Positions 1 to 7,593 of a stretch of DNA of 18,345 nt are shown here, piece after piece. Numbering within the stretch: the stretch's first letter is position 1; the number at the start of each line of letters is the position of its first letter. The notes beneath the pieces were generated by a model. The model did no database searches. It saw only the letters and a program-made list of their open reading frames with translations, and was not told where the DNA came from. The position numbers were made by a program, and so were the translations under genes. The stretch comes from Solirubrobacter sp044865965 (lineage in GTDB: Bacteria; Actinomycetota; Thermoleophilia; Solirubrobacterales; Solirubrobacteraceae), in the NCBI GenBank assembly GCA_044865965.1, contig JBIOTP010000390.1:1-18345 (forward strand), in the 5' to 3' direction.

Positions 1-605
1 CCGACCGCCCGCGGCCCGGCGCGCCCGGCCATGGCGGCTCGGCGGGTGGCGGTCGATCGGGCGGCGCGCCAGGCCGGAGCGGCTCGGCGGGTGGCGGAAT
101 ATCGGGCGGCGCGCCCGGCCGGAGCGGCTCGCCGGGGGGCGGACGATCGGGCGGCGCTCCGGGCCGGAGCGGCTCGCCGGGTGGCAGGCGATCGGGCGGC
201 GCTCCCGGCCAGAGCGGCTCGGCCGGTGCGGACCGACGCCGCGGCGCCGGCGCGAGCCCCGGAGGGCGCGATCCGTCCGGTGGGCACCGAACGGACTCCC
301 CACGGGCGGGCGGGGGCGAGCCCGGCTGGCGAGCCCCGGACACCGCAGGGCGCGAGGGCGGCGGGACGCCGGCCGGACCCCCCGGGCAGCGTGCGCAGGG
401 CGCGCCATCCGCCGGCGGCCAGGCGCCGGGCCCGCCGGCCACGACCGGCGATCGCCCCGCGGCGGGCGCCGGCGCGCAGGATCACGGTCCTTCGCCGGCG
501 CCGGCCGGCAAGGCGCCTGCCGCCCCGGCGGACGGCTCGCCCCCGGGCGCCGGCTCGCCGGCGGACGGCCACGGGCGGGGCGGCGGCCGACCGGGCAACG
601 ACTGA
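1..605 (+). CDS. 3' end of a Gly/Pro/Ala-rich low-complexity protein (partial)
   Basis: The reading frame whose codons begin at positions divisible by 3 is open from the window edge to TGA at 603-605, with no start inside the window, so the gene begins upstream. It encodes about 200 residues rich in Gly, Pro, Ala, Ser and Arg. The first part is a 15-residue repeat (core GGAPGRSGSPGG) made by the 45-bp DNA repeat at 34-213. No Cys, no Tyr and almost no hydrophobic residues appear, as expected for an intrinsically disordered tail or linker. At this GC content all forward frames are open. This frame was preferred because it gives a coherent Gly/Ser/Pro tail that ends just before the intergenic array, while the competing frame is extremely Arg/Ala-rich. 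No function can be assigned. The position just upstream of wzz-like and wzy-like genes makes a polysaccharide or surface protein plausible. Confidence 0.45.
   Translation, partial: DRPRPGAPGHGGSAGGGRSGGAPGRSGSAGGGISGGAPGRSGSPGGGRSGGAPGRSGSPGGRRSGGAPGQSGSAGADRRRGAGASPGGRDPSGGHRTDSPRAGGGEPGWRAPDTAGREGGGTPAGPPGQRAQGAPSAGGQAPGPPATTGDRPAAGAGAQDHGPSPAPAGKAPAAPADGSPPGAGSPADGHGRGGGRPGND
34..213 (+). repeat. 45-bp tandem repeat, four copies
   Basis: Four imperfect 45-bp units start at 34, 79, 124 and 169, each opening with gcggctcg and containing gatcgggcggcgc or a close variant (the second unit has tatc). A fifth partial unit begins at 214 and soon diverges. The period is a multiple of three, so the array keeps frame and adds 15 residues per copy, which fits a coding minisatellite inside the low-complexity tail. 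Confidence 0.8.
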
Positions 606-627
606 CGCACCCGTCCATGAGCCCGAC

Positions 628-818
628 GACCGCACCCCAATCTCGGCCGGCGATCGCACCCCGGTTTCAGCCGGCGATCGCACCCCAATCTCGGCCGACG
701 ATCGCACCCCGGTTTCAGCCGACGATCGCACCCGGTCTCGGCCGGCGATCGCGCCCCGGTTGCGGCCGGCGATCGCGCCCCGGTTTCGGCCGGCGATCGC
801 ACCCCACTTTCGGCACGC
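628..818 (+). repeat. 24-bp tandem repeat array with GCGATCGC cores (intergenic)
   Basis: Eight units begin at 628, 652, 676, 700, 724, 747, 771 and 795. Each has the form GATCGCaCCCC followed by a variable block and then CGGCCGGC or CAGCCGGC. The unit at 724 is 23 bp long, which shifts frame and argues against coding. Units 1 to 4 alternate between an aatctcgg and a ggtttcag block, so the array has a 48-bp higher-order period. Five unit junctions create the perfect palindrome GCGATCGC (650, 674, 745, 769, 793) and two create ACGATCGC. The array fills the gap between the upstream stop at 605 and the wzz-like start at 841. Confidence 0.85.
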
Positions 819-840
819 CGCCGCGTTGTAGGTCGGCATC

Positions 841-1545
841 GTGTCCGCGACCGACCCACACCGCGCTCCGCCGCCGATGACCTGGGCCGCCCTCGATCCG
901 GCCGCGCCGCCCCACCCGGCGGCGGTGCCGCCGCCGCCACGCGAGCCCGCGCGCCGTGGGGCGCGCCCGGGATGGGCGGCGATCGCCGGGACGTGCGCGT
1001 GCGTCGTGGTCGTCGCCGTGGCGTCCGCGCTGTTCGTCGGGACGCGCGGCGCGACGCAGTACGGCGGGCGCGCCGACATCCTCTACGACGCGCCGGCGAG
1101 CGCGTCGCTCGACGCGCGAGAGCGGGGGATGGCCACCCAGCGCGGGCTGGTGACGAGCCGGGCCGTCCTGGCGCCCGTCTCCGCGACCGAGCACGTCTCC
1201 CGGCGCCGGCTCGAGAACCGCGTCTCGGTCGACATCGGCGCGCGGGACGACCTGATGCACATCACGGTCGCTGACACCGACCGGAACGCCGCCGTGAGGC
1301 TCGCCGCCGCCGTGGCGGCGAGCTACCTGACCGTGGCCGACCGGCTCCGGCCGGGCACGGACGCCGGGCCGAACGGCGCCGCCGCCGCCTCGGAACCCAC
1401 TCCGCGCCTGCTGTCGCCCGCCTATGCCCTGGACAGCCCGCTGTCGCCGAAGCCGGTGCGGCTCGTGGCCGCCGGGCTGCTTGTAGGCCTCGCGCTCGCG
1501 GCCGCCACGGCGCTGGCCATGGCGCGGCGCACGCGTCCTGCATGA
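841..1545 (+). CDS. Wzz-like polysaccharide chain-length regulator (polysaccharide co-polymerase)
   Basis: The 234-residue product has the layout of a short Wzz-type co-polymerase. A Pro-rich cytoplasmic N-terminus is followed by a membrane segment at about 44-66, an extracytoplasmic region at about 67-200, and a second membrane segment at about 206-228 preceded by the Pro-rich stretch DSPLSPKP, which is typical of this family. No C-terminal kinase domain is present. Such proteins set the chain length of polymers made by Wzy. The GTG at 841 has an AGG about 8 nt upstream; an ATG at 877 is an alternative with no clear ribosome binding site. The stop overlaps the next gene's start (ATGA, 1542-1545), so the two are likely coupled. 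The 24-bp repeat array lies directly upstream and may contain the promoter. Family membership rests on topology and the Pro-rich motif, not on alignment. Confidence 0.7.
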   Translation: MSATDPHRAPPPMTWAALDPAAPPHPAAVPPPPREPARRGARPGWAAIAGTCACVVVVAVASALFVGTRGATQYGGRADILYDAPASASLDARERGMATQRGLVTSRAVLAPVSATEHVSRRRLENRVSVDIGARDDLMHITVADTDRNAAVRLAAAVAASYLTVADRLRPGTDAGPNGAAAASEPTPRLLSPAYALDSPLSPKPVRLVAAGLLVGLALAAATALAMARRTRPA

Positions 1546-2993
1546 GCGCCGCCGTCGGCGCGCGTGGCCTGGGCGCAGCCGGCCGCCGGCGAACGCAACT
1601 CGTCGCGGCCGCGGGCGTGGGCGCCGCCCTCGTGAGCGGGCCGCTGGCGCTGCTCCCGCCGGCCCTCGTCGCCGCGGTGCTCGCGGGCGGCGGCCTCGCG
1701 CTCGCCGTGGCGCTCCGGCCGGCCCTGGCCGCCTACGTCCTCATCGCCACGACGCCGCTGCTGGCGGGCGTGGACCGCGACCGCGTGCTGCCGGTGCTCC
1801 GCCCGAGCGAGGCTGTCCTGGCCGCCACGCTCGTGGGCCTGGCGGCGAGCGGGGCCGCGGCGCTGCTGCGCGGCGCGGCCGTGCGTCTGCGGCTCTCCGC
1901 GGTCGAGTGGGCGCTCGCGGTCTTCGTCGTGACGGGCTCGATCGTGCCGCTCCTGTGGATGGTCGCGCGCGGCCGCCAGGTCACGGCCGAAGATCTCCTG
2001 TACGCGTCGTACCTGTGGAAGTTCGCGGCGGTCTACGCGGTGGTGCGGGCCGCCGTGCGCACCGAGCGCCAGGTGGCGACCTGCCTGTGGTTGTCGATGG
2101 CCGCGGCGGCCGTCGTCGCCGTGATCGCCATCCTGCAGGCCCTCCGGCTGTTCGGGGTCCCGGCGCTGCTCTCCTCCTACTGGTCCCCGGGCGGCGGCCA
2201 GGAGTCCCTCAGCGCCGGCCGCGGCACGTCGACGCTGTCGTCGTCGTTCGCCGTCGCGGACCTGATGGTGCTCAACCTGGCGATCGCCGCGGCCATGCTG
2301 AGCCGGGGATCGCCCCACCGCAGGCTCCTGACCGCGTGCGCCGCGATCTTCGTCCTCGGAGCGATCGGAGCGGGCCAGTTCTCGGGCTACCTGGGCCTCG
2401 CGGTGGGCGTCGTCACCGTCGGCGTGATCCTTCGCCGGCTGCGGCGCATCGCCCTCTTCGCCGTTCCCGCGGGCCTGGCCGGGATCGTCGTGCTGTGGCC
2501 CGTCATCGCCCACCGGCTCGTCGACCTCGACGCCGCCACCGGGCTGCCTCGCAGCTGGCTGGGCCCGAACGGTCGCTGGAGCAACCTCACCACGTTCTTC
2601 TGGCCGGACCTCTTCCACGACTGGAACTGGCTCACCGGCGTGCGCGTCGCGGCCCGCGTCCCGGCACCCGAGAGCTGGCGGGAGTGGGTGTGGATCGAGA
2701 GCGGCGAGACCTGGCTGCTGTGGAGCGGCGGCGTCGTGTTCCTCGCCGCCTGCTTCGCGTTTCTCGCGGTCGGGATCCGCGCCGTGGCCCGCGTCGCGCG
2801 CCGGCGCACCGACGCCGTGGGCGTCGCTGCCGTCGCGGCGCTGGCGGCGCTGTGGCTCGACGTCGTCCTCATGACGCTCGACGTCCACCTGACGCTGCGC
2901 GGCTCGGGCGACCTCGCGTTCACGCTGCTGGCGCTGTCGTTCAGCGCAGCGACGCCCACGGGCGGTCGCGCAGCGCCCGCCGGACCTCCCTGA
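1542..2993 (+). CDS. Wzy-like O-antigen/exopolysaccharide polymerase or ligase, multi-pass membrane protein
   Basis: The 483-residue product is highly hydrophobic with roughly 10 to 12 predicted membrane segments. One long non-membrane loop lies at about residues 330-395 (it contains RSWLGPNGRWSN and ESWREWVWIESGETW). The layout matches the O-antigen polymerase/ligase (Wzy/WaaL) superfamily, in which a large periplasmic loop with Arg and Glu residues acts in glycan polymerisation or transfer. The start is ATG at 1542, inside the stop of the wzz-like gene, giving a 4-bp overlap. Wzy next to Wzz is the classic pairing for chain assembly. The last 53 bp (2941-2993) overlap the convergent transglycosylase-like gene on the other strand. 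Wzy and WaaL cannot be separated from sequence alone; the Wzz neighbour favours a polymerase. Confidence 0.72.
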   Translation: MSAAVGARGLGAAGRRRTQLVAAAGVGAALVSGPLALLPPALVAAVLAGGGLALAVALRPALAAYVLIATTPLLAGVDRDRVLPVLRPSEAVLAATLVGLAASGAAALLRGAAVRLRLSAVEWALAVFVVTGSIVPLLWMVARGRQVTAEDLLYASYLWKFAAVYAVVRAAVRTERQVATCLWLSMAAAAVVAVIAILQALRLFGVPALLSSYWSPGGGQESLSAGRGTSTLSSSFAVADLMVLNLAIAAAMLSRGSPHRRLLTACAAIFVLGAIGAGQFSGYLGLAVGVVTVGVILRRLRRIALFAVPAGLAGIVVLWPVIAHRLVDLDAATGLPRSWLGPNGRWSNLTTFFWPDLFHDWNWLTGVRVAARVPAPESWREWVWIESGETWLLWSGGVVFLAACFAFLAVGIRAVARVARRRTDAVGVAAVAALAALWLDVVLMTLDVHLTLRGSGDLAFTLLALSFSAATPTGGRAAPAGPP

Positions 2994-3627
2994 CATAGCG
3001 GGCCGAGCCGGCGTGCCAGCGGCCCGAGAACCACAGCCCGACGCAGCCCCACAGGTCGCCCCGGGAGCCGGGCGGGAGCCAGCCGCCCTCGGCGAAGTAG
3101 CCCTCGTAGCAGGCGCGACGCCACGCCAGCGCGTAGTCGACGTTGAACGCGGTGCTGGTGCGGGCGTAAGGCCACGCGTAGCGGTGCGGCGTCCCGGGCC
3201 TCCCGGCCTTCACCTGCATCACCCCGACGCTCGCGCCCGCGTCCCCGCGGAAGCGCTGGTTCCAGCGGCTCTCCACGTAGGCCTGGGCGCGGGTCAGCTC
3301 CCTCGGGAAGCCCCACTTGCACGACGCCCACTGGATGATCTCGTCGGTCGTCCCGGTGAAGCGCCCGTCGACGCGCCGGGAAAGCCCGTGCCAGGCGTCG
3401 AAGCCGCGCCAGGCCGACGCCGGCATGCGCAGTGGAGCTCCGCGCGACCGGTTCGCGGAGCGGTTGCCGGGCCGCGGCTCGGTGGGGTGCGGGTGGACCC
3501 GCTCGGCGCAGGCCCGGCCGGAGGGCAGTGCGCCCCCGGGTGGGACGGTCGCCAGGCGAGGCCGGGCGTCGAGCGGGCCCGTCAGCGCGCACAGCGCGGC
3601 GACGAGCGCCGTCGCCCGGGCGCTCAT
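2941..3627 (-). CDS. Secreted lytic-transglycosylase-like (SLT/lysozyme-fold) protein
   Basis: The 228-residue product begins with a hydrophobic stretch (residues 5-16) that may be a signal or anchor, followed by a Pro/Arg-rich linker to about residue 66. The catalytic-type domain spans about 85-215. AYVESRWNQ carries the likely catalytic Glu119, and SVGVMQVK (133-140) corresponds to the G-x-MQ motif of SLT transglycosylases; NVDYALAWR and GCVGLWFSGRW follow. Such enzymes cut peptidoglycan between MurNAc and GlcNAc. Here it could open the wall for polymer export (inference). The ATG at 3625-3627 overlaps the stop of the glycosyltransferase gene (ATGA, 3624-3627), which makes it the last gene of the nine-gene operon. 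Its 3' end overlaps wzy antisense by 53 bp. Confidence 0.75.
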   Translation of the reverse strand: MSARATALVAALCALTGPLDARPRLATVPPGGALPSGRACAERVHPHPTEPRPGNRSANRSRGAPLRMPASAWRGFDAWHGLSRRVDGRFTGTTDEIIQWASCKWGFPRELTRAQAYVESRWNQRFRGDAGASVGVMQVKAGRPGTPHRYAWPYARTSTAFNVDYALAWRRACYEGYFAEGGWLPPGSRGDLWGCVGLWFSGRWHAGSARYVREVRRALRDRPWASLR

Positions 3628-4853
3628 GCCGAGCCGGCGGTCGTCGCCTCCGCGGGCCGCTCCCGGCGCCGCCGGGCCCGCGGCGCGAGCAGCCGCTCGA
3701 CCGCCGCCCGGTAGCGCTCGCGCTGCCGCGCCCAGCGGTACGGCTCGGCCACCTCGGCGGCCCGCCGGACCAGCCGCTCGGCCAGCGCGGGGTCGGCGTG
3801 CAGCGCGCGGATCGCATGCGCGAGGTCGTGCTCGTCGCCGCCCTCGAAGAGCTGGAAGCAGGTGCCGTCGAAGTACTCCTCCACGGATCGGGTCCGCGAC
3901 ACGATCGCCGGCCGCCGCATCGCGATGTAGTCGAACATCTTGTTGCAGTGCGTGAGGTCCCGGAACGCGTCGCGGCGCATGGCGACCACGCCGACGTCGG
4001 CGCCCGCGATGGCGTCGAGGAGGCGCTCGATGGGGACGAAGCCGTCGCTGAACCGGATCCGCTGCGCGATCCCGAGCCGCCGGGCCAGCTCCAGCAGCGC
4101 GCCACGCTCGGAGCCGTCCCCGTAGATCTCGACCCGCAGCTCCGGGATCTCGTCCCGCAGGAGGGCGGCCGCCCGCAGCAGCGTGTCGACGCCGTAGCGC
4201 TCCTCCAGCGAGCCGTGGCAGAGCAGCGTGAAGCGGTCCGGGCGCGAGCCGCGCGGCGGGAAGCGCTCCGGGTCGAACACGTCCTCGTCGGCGGCGTTGA
4301 GAATCACGTCGATCCGGCGGCGGTCCGCCCCGCGGGCGACGAACGCGTCGCGCATCTGGTCCGTGCACGTGATCGCCGCGTCGGCGAAGCGGATGCTCGC
4401 CTGCTCGGCCCGCGCGACGACCCGCACGAGCGGGTGGGCGGGGGCGACACCGTACTTGGTGGCGAAGAACTCGGGCATGACCTCGTGCAGGTCGAGCAGG
4501 ACGCGGGCGCCGAGCAGCCGCGGCCCGAGCGCCGCGAAGACGAGCGCATCCGGCAGGGAGTTGACCTGGACGAGCTGCCAGCGCCGCCGCGCCCCGAGCA
4601 GCGTCGCGTAGCCCGCGGCCATCAGCCCGAAGCACGCGTACCAGGCGACGTAGGCGAAGGGCCCGGCGCGCTGGACCGGCACCCGCAGCCGGTGCACCGT
4701 GATCCGGCCGAGGCGCTCGCGGCGCGGCTCGCCGGGGCGCCGCAGGCAGATGACGTCCACGTCGTGTCCCGCGTCGGCGAGGGCGGCGACCTCGCGGCGG
4801 ACCCGCGGATCGAGGGTGAAGGAGCCCTGGCGGATGACCGCGATGCGCGCCAT
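3624..4853 (-). CDS. Family-4 glycosyltransferase (GT-B fold)
   Basis: The 409-residue product matches GT4 retaining glycosyltransferases in length and motifs. The N-terminal Rossmann domain contains DPRVRREVAALADAGHDV (15-32) and LLDLHEVMPEFFATKYG. The C-terminal nucleotide-sugar domain contains CHGSLEERYGVDTLLRA (from 212), VEIYGDGSERGALL, a K-x-FDYIAMRRPAI block with Lys305 in the usual nucleotide-binding position, and the pair Glu325-Glu326 after SV. It probably adds a sugar from a nucleotide donor to the lipid-linked repeat unit on the cytoplasmic face. The donor and acceptor cannot be read from sequence. The ATG at 4851-4853 has a good ribosome binding site (GAGGTGA) that overlaps the end of the flippase gene, whose stop lies 2 nt upstream. 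The ATGA overlap at 3624-3627 couples it to the transglycosylase gene. Confidence 0.88.
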   Translation of the reverse strand: MARIAVIRQGSFTLDPRVRREVAALADAGHDVDVICLRRPGEPRRERLGRITVHRLRVPVQRAGPFAYVAWYACFGLMAAGYATLLGARRRWQLVQVNSLPDALVFAALGPRLLGARVLLDLHEVMPEFFATKYGVAPAHPLVRVVARAEQASIRFADAAITCTDQMRDAFVARGADRRRIDVILNAADEDVFDPERFPPRGSRPDRFTLLCHGSLEERYGVDTLLRAAALLRDEIPELRVEIYGDGSERGALLELARRLGIAQRIRFSDGFVPIERLLDAIAGADVGVVAMRRDAFRDLTHCNKMFDYIAMRRPAIVSRTRSVEEYFDGTCFQLFEGGDEHDLAHAIRALHADPALAERLVRRAAEVAEPYRWARQRERYRAAVERLLAPRARRRRERPAEATTAGSA

Positions 4854-4855
4854 CG

Positions 4856-6418
4856 TCACCTCATCGCGGGGACTGAGCGACCGCGGATGACGGCCAGCTC
4901 GGGCGACCGCCACAGCGCGTGCAGACCGACGAACAGGACGCCGCCGCCGAGGCAGGCGGCGAGCACGCCGGCGCGGCCGCCGAGCGCCCCGGCGAGGAAG
5001 TGCGCCGGGACCGCGACGATCACCGACACGGCGAAGCCGCGGGCGAGCGCCCGCGAGAGCCGCTCGCCTCCCGCGGGCAGCCGCGAGCGATGGCCGCGGG
5101 CCAGCTGCCAGCCGCCGGCGAGGTGCCCCGCGGACACCGCGAGGCCGAGGGCGACGAGCACGCCGGTCCCCGGCGGCAGCGCGCAGGCGGCCCCGATCCC
5201 GCCCAGCGCGACCGCGGTCCGGACGACGACCGAGACGAGCGGCGAGCGGGCGTCGTGCATGGCCAGGCAGGCGTGGGCGGTGATGTAGAACGCGCCCTCG
5301 CCGAGGATCCCGGGCGCCAGCGCCACCAGGCAGGCCGCCACCGCCGCGACGCCGGCCGGCGTGGCCATCTCGCCGTAGGCCACGGCACGGCCGAGCGGCC
5401 CCGCCAGCGCCACGTAGCCGACCGCCGCCGGCACGGTGACGAACGCGGCGAGCCGCAGCCCGCGCACGTACTCGTCCCGGAACAGCGCGTACGCCCGCTG
5501 CTGGAACAGCCGGGCGAGCCGCGGCACGAGCGCCGTGGCCACCGGCTTCGCGGCCAGCGCCACGGGCAGGTTGGCGAAGTTGACGGCGAGCTGGAAGGCC
5601 ACGACGCCTCCCGGCAGCCGGTTGGCGACCGGCAGCACGGCGAGCTGGCGCGCGGAGTCGAGCCCGGCCACCCCGAGCGACGGGACGGCCCGCTTGAGGA
5701 CCCGCCGCACCTCGGGATGCCGCCAGCCCGCGTGCGGCAGCAGCGCCACGCCGGCGCGCAGCGCGCCCCACCACTGGGCGCCCGCGTGGAGGGCCACCGC
5801 GGCGGTCGCGCCGCCCCCCAGCAGCAGGAGCTCGCCGCTGGGCACGGCGTCCCGCCCGGTCCCGTACGCGGCGGCCGTGACGGCCATGACCAGGATCACC
5901 CCGCCGTTCTCGAGCGCCGGGGCGCCCGCCGCGAGCGCGAAGCGGCCGTGCGCGTTGGCGACCGCGGCGCCGGCGCCGGCGACGCCCAGCAGGACCATCT
6001 GGGGCATCATCAGCGCGACCAGGAGCGTGCCGCTCCGCCGCTGCTCGGCCGCCGCCGCGGGGTCGCCGACCGCCGCCGTGAACGCCCGCAGCAGCAGCGG
6101 CGCTCCCACGACGGCGACGGCGGCCACCGCGGCGAACGCGAGACAGGCGACGGTCATGAAGCCGCCGGCGATCCGGCGCGCTTCGCGCACGTCTCCGGCG
6201 TCCACGGCGCGCACGAGGGCGGGCACCAGCAGCGCGACGAACAGCGAGCCGATCAGCATCTGATAGAGGAGCGCCGGGAGGACGTAGACCGCCTGGAACA
6301 GGCTGCCGAGGTAGGTCGGCCCGAGCACGGCGGCGACGGCGACCGCCCGCCCCAGGCCGGTCACCCGGCTCACCGTCGTCCACGTCGCCACGCGGACGGA
6401 GTCGGCCGCGACGCTCAA
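4856..6418 (-). CDS. MurJ/MviN-family flippase (Wzx role likely)
   Basis: The 520-residue product has about 14 membrane segments and the length of MurJ/MviN flippases. Recognisable blocks are the N-terminal TVSRVTGLGRAVAVAAVLG, PQMVLLGVAGAGAAVANAHGRF and NFANLPVALAAKPVATAL. It should flip lipid-linked glycans across the membrane. Inside a polysaccharide operon with an initiating transferase and Wzz/Wzy, it most likely moves the repeat unit rather than lipid II (inference). No ATG fits the start. The codon TTG at 6416-6418 overlaps the upstream stop (TTGA, 6415-6418), following the overlap style of the operon, and puts 17 residues before the SRVTGLGR block. GTG at 6389-6391 is the alternative. 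The TGA stop lies 2 nt before the glycosyltransferase ATG. Confidence 0.85.
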   Translation of the reverse strand: MSVAADSVRVATWTTVSRVTGLGRAVAVAAVLGPTYLGSLFQAVYVLPALLYQMLIGSLFVALLVPALVRAVDAGDVREARRIAGGFMTVACLAFAAVAAVAVVGAPLLLRAFTAAVGDPAAAAEQRRSGTLLVALMMPQMVLLGVAGAGAAVANAHGRFALAAGAPALENGGVILVMAVTAAAYGTGRDAVPSGELLLLGGGATAAVALHAGAQWWGALRAGVALLPHAGWRHPEVRRVLKRAVPSLGVAGLDSARQLAVLPVANRLPGGVVAFQLAVNFANLPVALAAKPVATALVPRLARLFQQRAYALFRDEYVRGLRLAAFVTVPAAVGYVALAGPLGRAVAYGEMATPAGVAAVAACLVALAPGILGEGAFYITAHACLAMHDARSPLVSVVVRTAVALGGIGAACALPPGTGVLVALGLAVSAGHLAGGWQLARGHRSRLPAGGERLSRALARGFAVSVIVAVPAHFLAGALGGRAGVLAACLGGGVLFVGLHALWRSPELAVIRGRSVPAMR

Positions 6419-7593
6419 CCCGACGCGGCTCCCGCCGCCGCGACGGCCCGGGCGAGCTGGGCCCCCGTGTACCAGGTGCCCGACACGAAGCGCATGATCG
6501 GCCCGAAGCTGCGCGCCGCCGGCGCGCCCAGGAAGTGCAGGCCGCCGACCGACGACTCCATGCCGCGACGGAGCACCGGGAAGCCGGAGACGGTGCGCAC
6601 GGCCGCGCGGAGCTCCGGCGCGAGGATGCCGTAGCGGGCGACGTCGACGCGATAGCCGGTGCCGAGCAGCAGATGGTCGACCGTCAGCCGCGCGCCGTCC
6701 TCGAGCCCGAGCTCGAGCCGGTCGCCCACCCGGCGGGCGGAGGCGATCCGCGCGCCGAGCCGGAGCGGCAGGCCGGCGAGCGCCTCGCGAACCGCGTGCG
6801 TGCACGCCGGGCGGATCGACCGGGCGGCGATCCGCGCCTGCGCCGTGCGCGGCAGCCGGCGGAACGCGGCCGGCGTCGCGTTGAGGCGGCTGTACCAGAG
6901 CGGCCCCACGTCGGTCGGGGCGTACAGCAGCGGCGCCAGGCACCCCAGCCGGCGATAGACGGTCACGCGCCGCAGCCAGACGATCTCCCGCGCCCGCACC
7001 AGCACCTCCACCTCGGCGCCGGCGGCGCGGGCGATCGCGGCGTGCTCGAGCGCGCTCTGGCCGCCTCCCACCACGGCGAGGCGCCGGCCGGCGAAGCGAC
7101 CGGGATCGGTCCCGTCGCCGGTGTGGGAGACGAGGTCCGGGCCAAGGCGGGCCAGCTCGGGCGGGCGGTGGGCGAAGGGCGTGATCCCGCACGCCATCAC
7201 GACGCGCCGGGCGGTGAGGACCTCCCCGTCGGCGAGCGTCACCTCGAAGCCGCGGCCGCGGCGCTCGATCCGCGTCGCCATGCGGCGGTCGAGATCGGGC
7301 GCCGCACGCTGCTGCACCCACTCGCCGTACTCCACGAAGCGCTCGAGCCGCACGTGGCTGCCGAGCGCGGCGCCCGTCGCGGCCTCGAACGCCTCGAGGC
7401 TCAGGCTTCCCCGGCGCTCCGCGATGCTCGTCGCCGAGCGGTTGGAGCGTAGGGACATGCCCGCCGGCATGCTCCGCCAGAACGCCATCGGGTCGCCGAG
7501 CACCCGCGGGCGGACGCCGGCCCGCCGCAGGTGGGCGGCGGCCGCGAGGCCGTACGGTCCCGCCCCGACGATCACGACGTCCTCAGCCGGCAT
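6415..7593 (-). CDS. FAD/NAD(P)-dependent oxidoreductase (flavin monooxygenase-like)
   Basis: The 392-residue product has two dinucleotide-binding motifs: VVIVGAGPYGLAAAAHL near the N-terminus (GAGPYG at 10-15, FAD) and LAVVGGGQSALEHA (GGGQSA at about 176-181, NAD(P)H). VVMACGITPFAHRP and, near the C-terminus, LLLGTGYRVDV match the connecting and ATG-like motifs of the flavin monooxygenase and N-hydroxylating monooxygenase superfamily. The substrate is unknown. In this operon it may oxidise or N-hydroxylate a sugar or acyl/aminoacyl substituent (inference). The ATG at 7591-7593 lies inside the end of the FemAB-like gene (11-bp overlap), and its stop overlaps the TTG of the flippase gene. It is complete, with no missing domain evident. 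Confidence 0.8.
   Translation of the reverse strand: MPAEDVVIVGAGPYGLAAAAHLRRAGVRPRVLGDPMAFWRSMPAGMSLRSNRSATSIAERRGSLSLEAFEAATGAALGSHVRLERFVEYGEWVQQRAAPDLDRRMATRIERRGRGFEVTLADGEVLTARRVVMACGITPFAHRPPELARLGPDLVSHTGDGTDPGRFAGRRLAVVGGGQSALEHAAIARAAGAEVEVLVRAREIVWLRRVTVYRRLGCLAPLLYAPTDVGPLWYSRLNATPAAFRRLPRTAQARIAARSIRPACTHAVREALAGLPLRLGARIASARRVGDRLELGLEDGARLTVDHLLLGTGYRVDVARYGILAPELRAAVRTVSGFPVLRRGMESSVGGLHFLGAPAARSFGPIMRFVSGTWYTGAQLARAVAAAGAASG

Noticed and set aside
628..818. CRISPR array
   Set aside because: Units are contiguous 24-bp tandem copies without unique spacers and no cas gene is present.
31..831. 266-codon + strand frame with an ATG
   Set aside because: Extremely Arg/Ala-rich and spans both repeat arrays. 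The 23-bp unit changes its repeat phase. Another frame gives a coherent Gly-rich tail ending at 605.
1422..2996. 524-codon - strand frame opposite the wzy-like gene
   Set aside because: Arg/Asp/Glu/His-rich shadow with no hydrophobic pattern; the + strand frame is a clear multi-pass membrane protein.
3432..5288. 618-codon + strand frame opposite the glycosyltransferase
   Set aside because: Composition of an antisense shadow; the - strand has full GT4 motifs over the same region.
4919..6634. 571-codon + strand frame opposite the flippase
   Set aside because: Charged, repetitive shadow; the - strand frame shows MurJ motifs and 14 helices.
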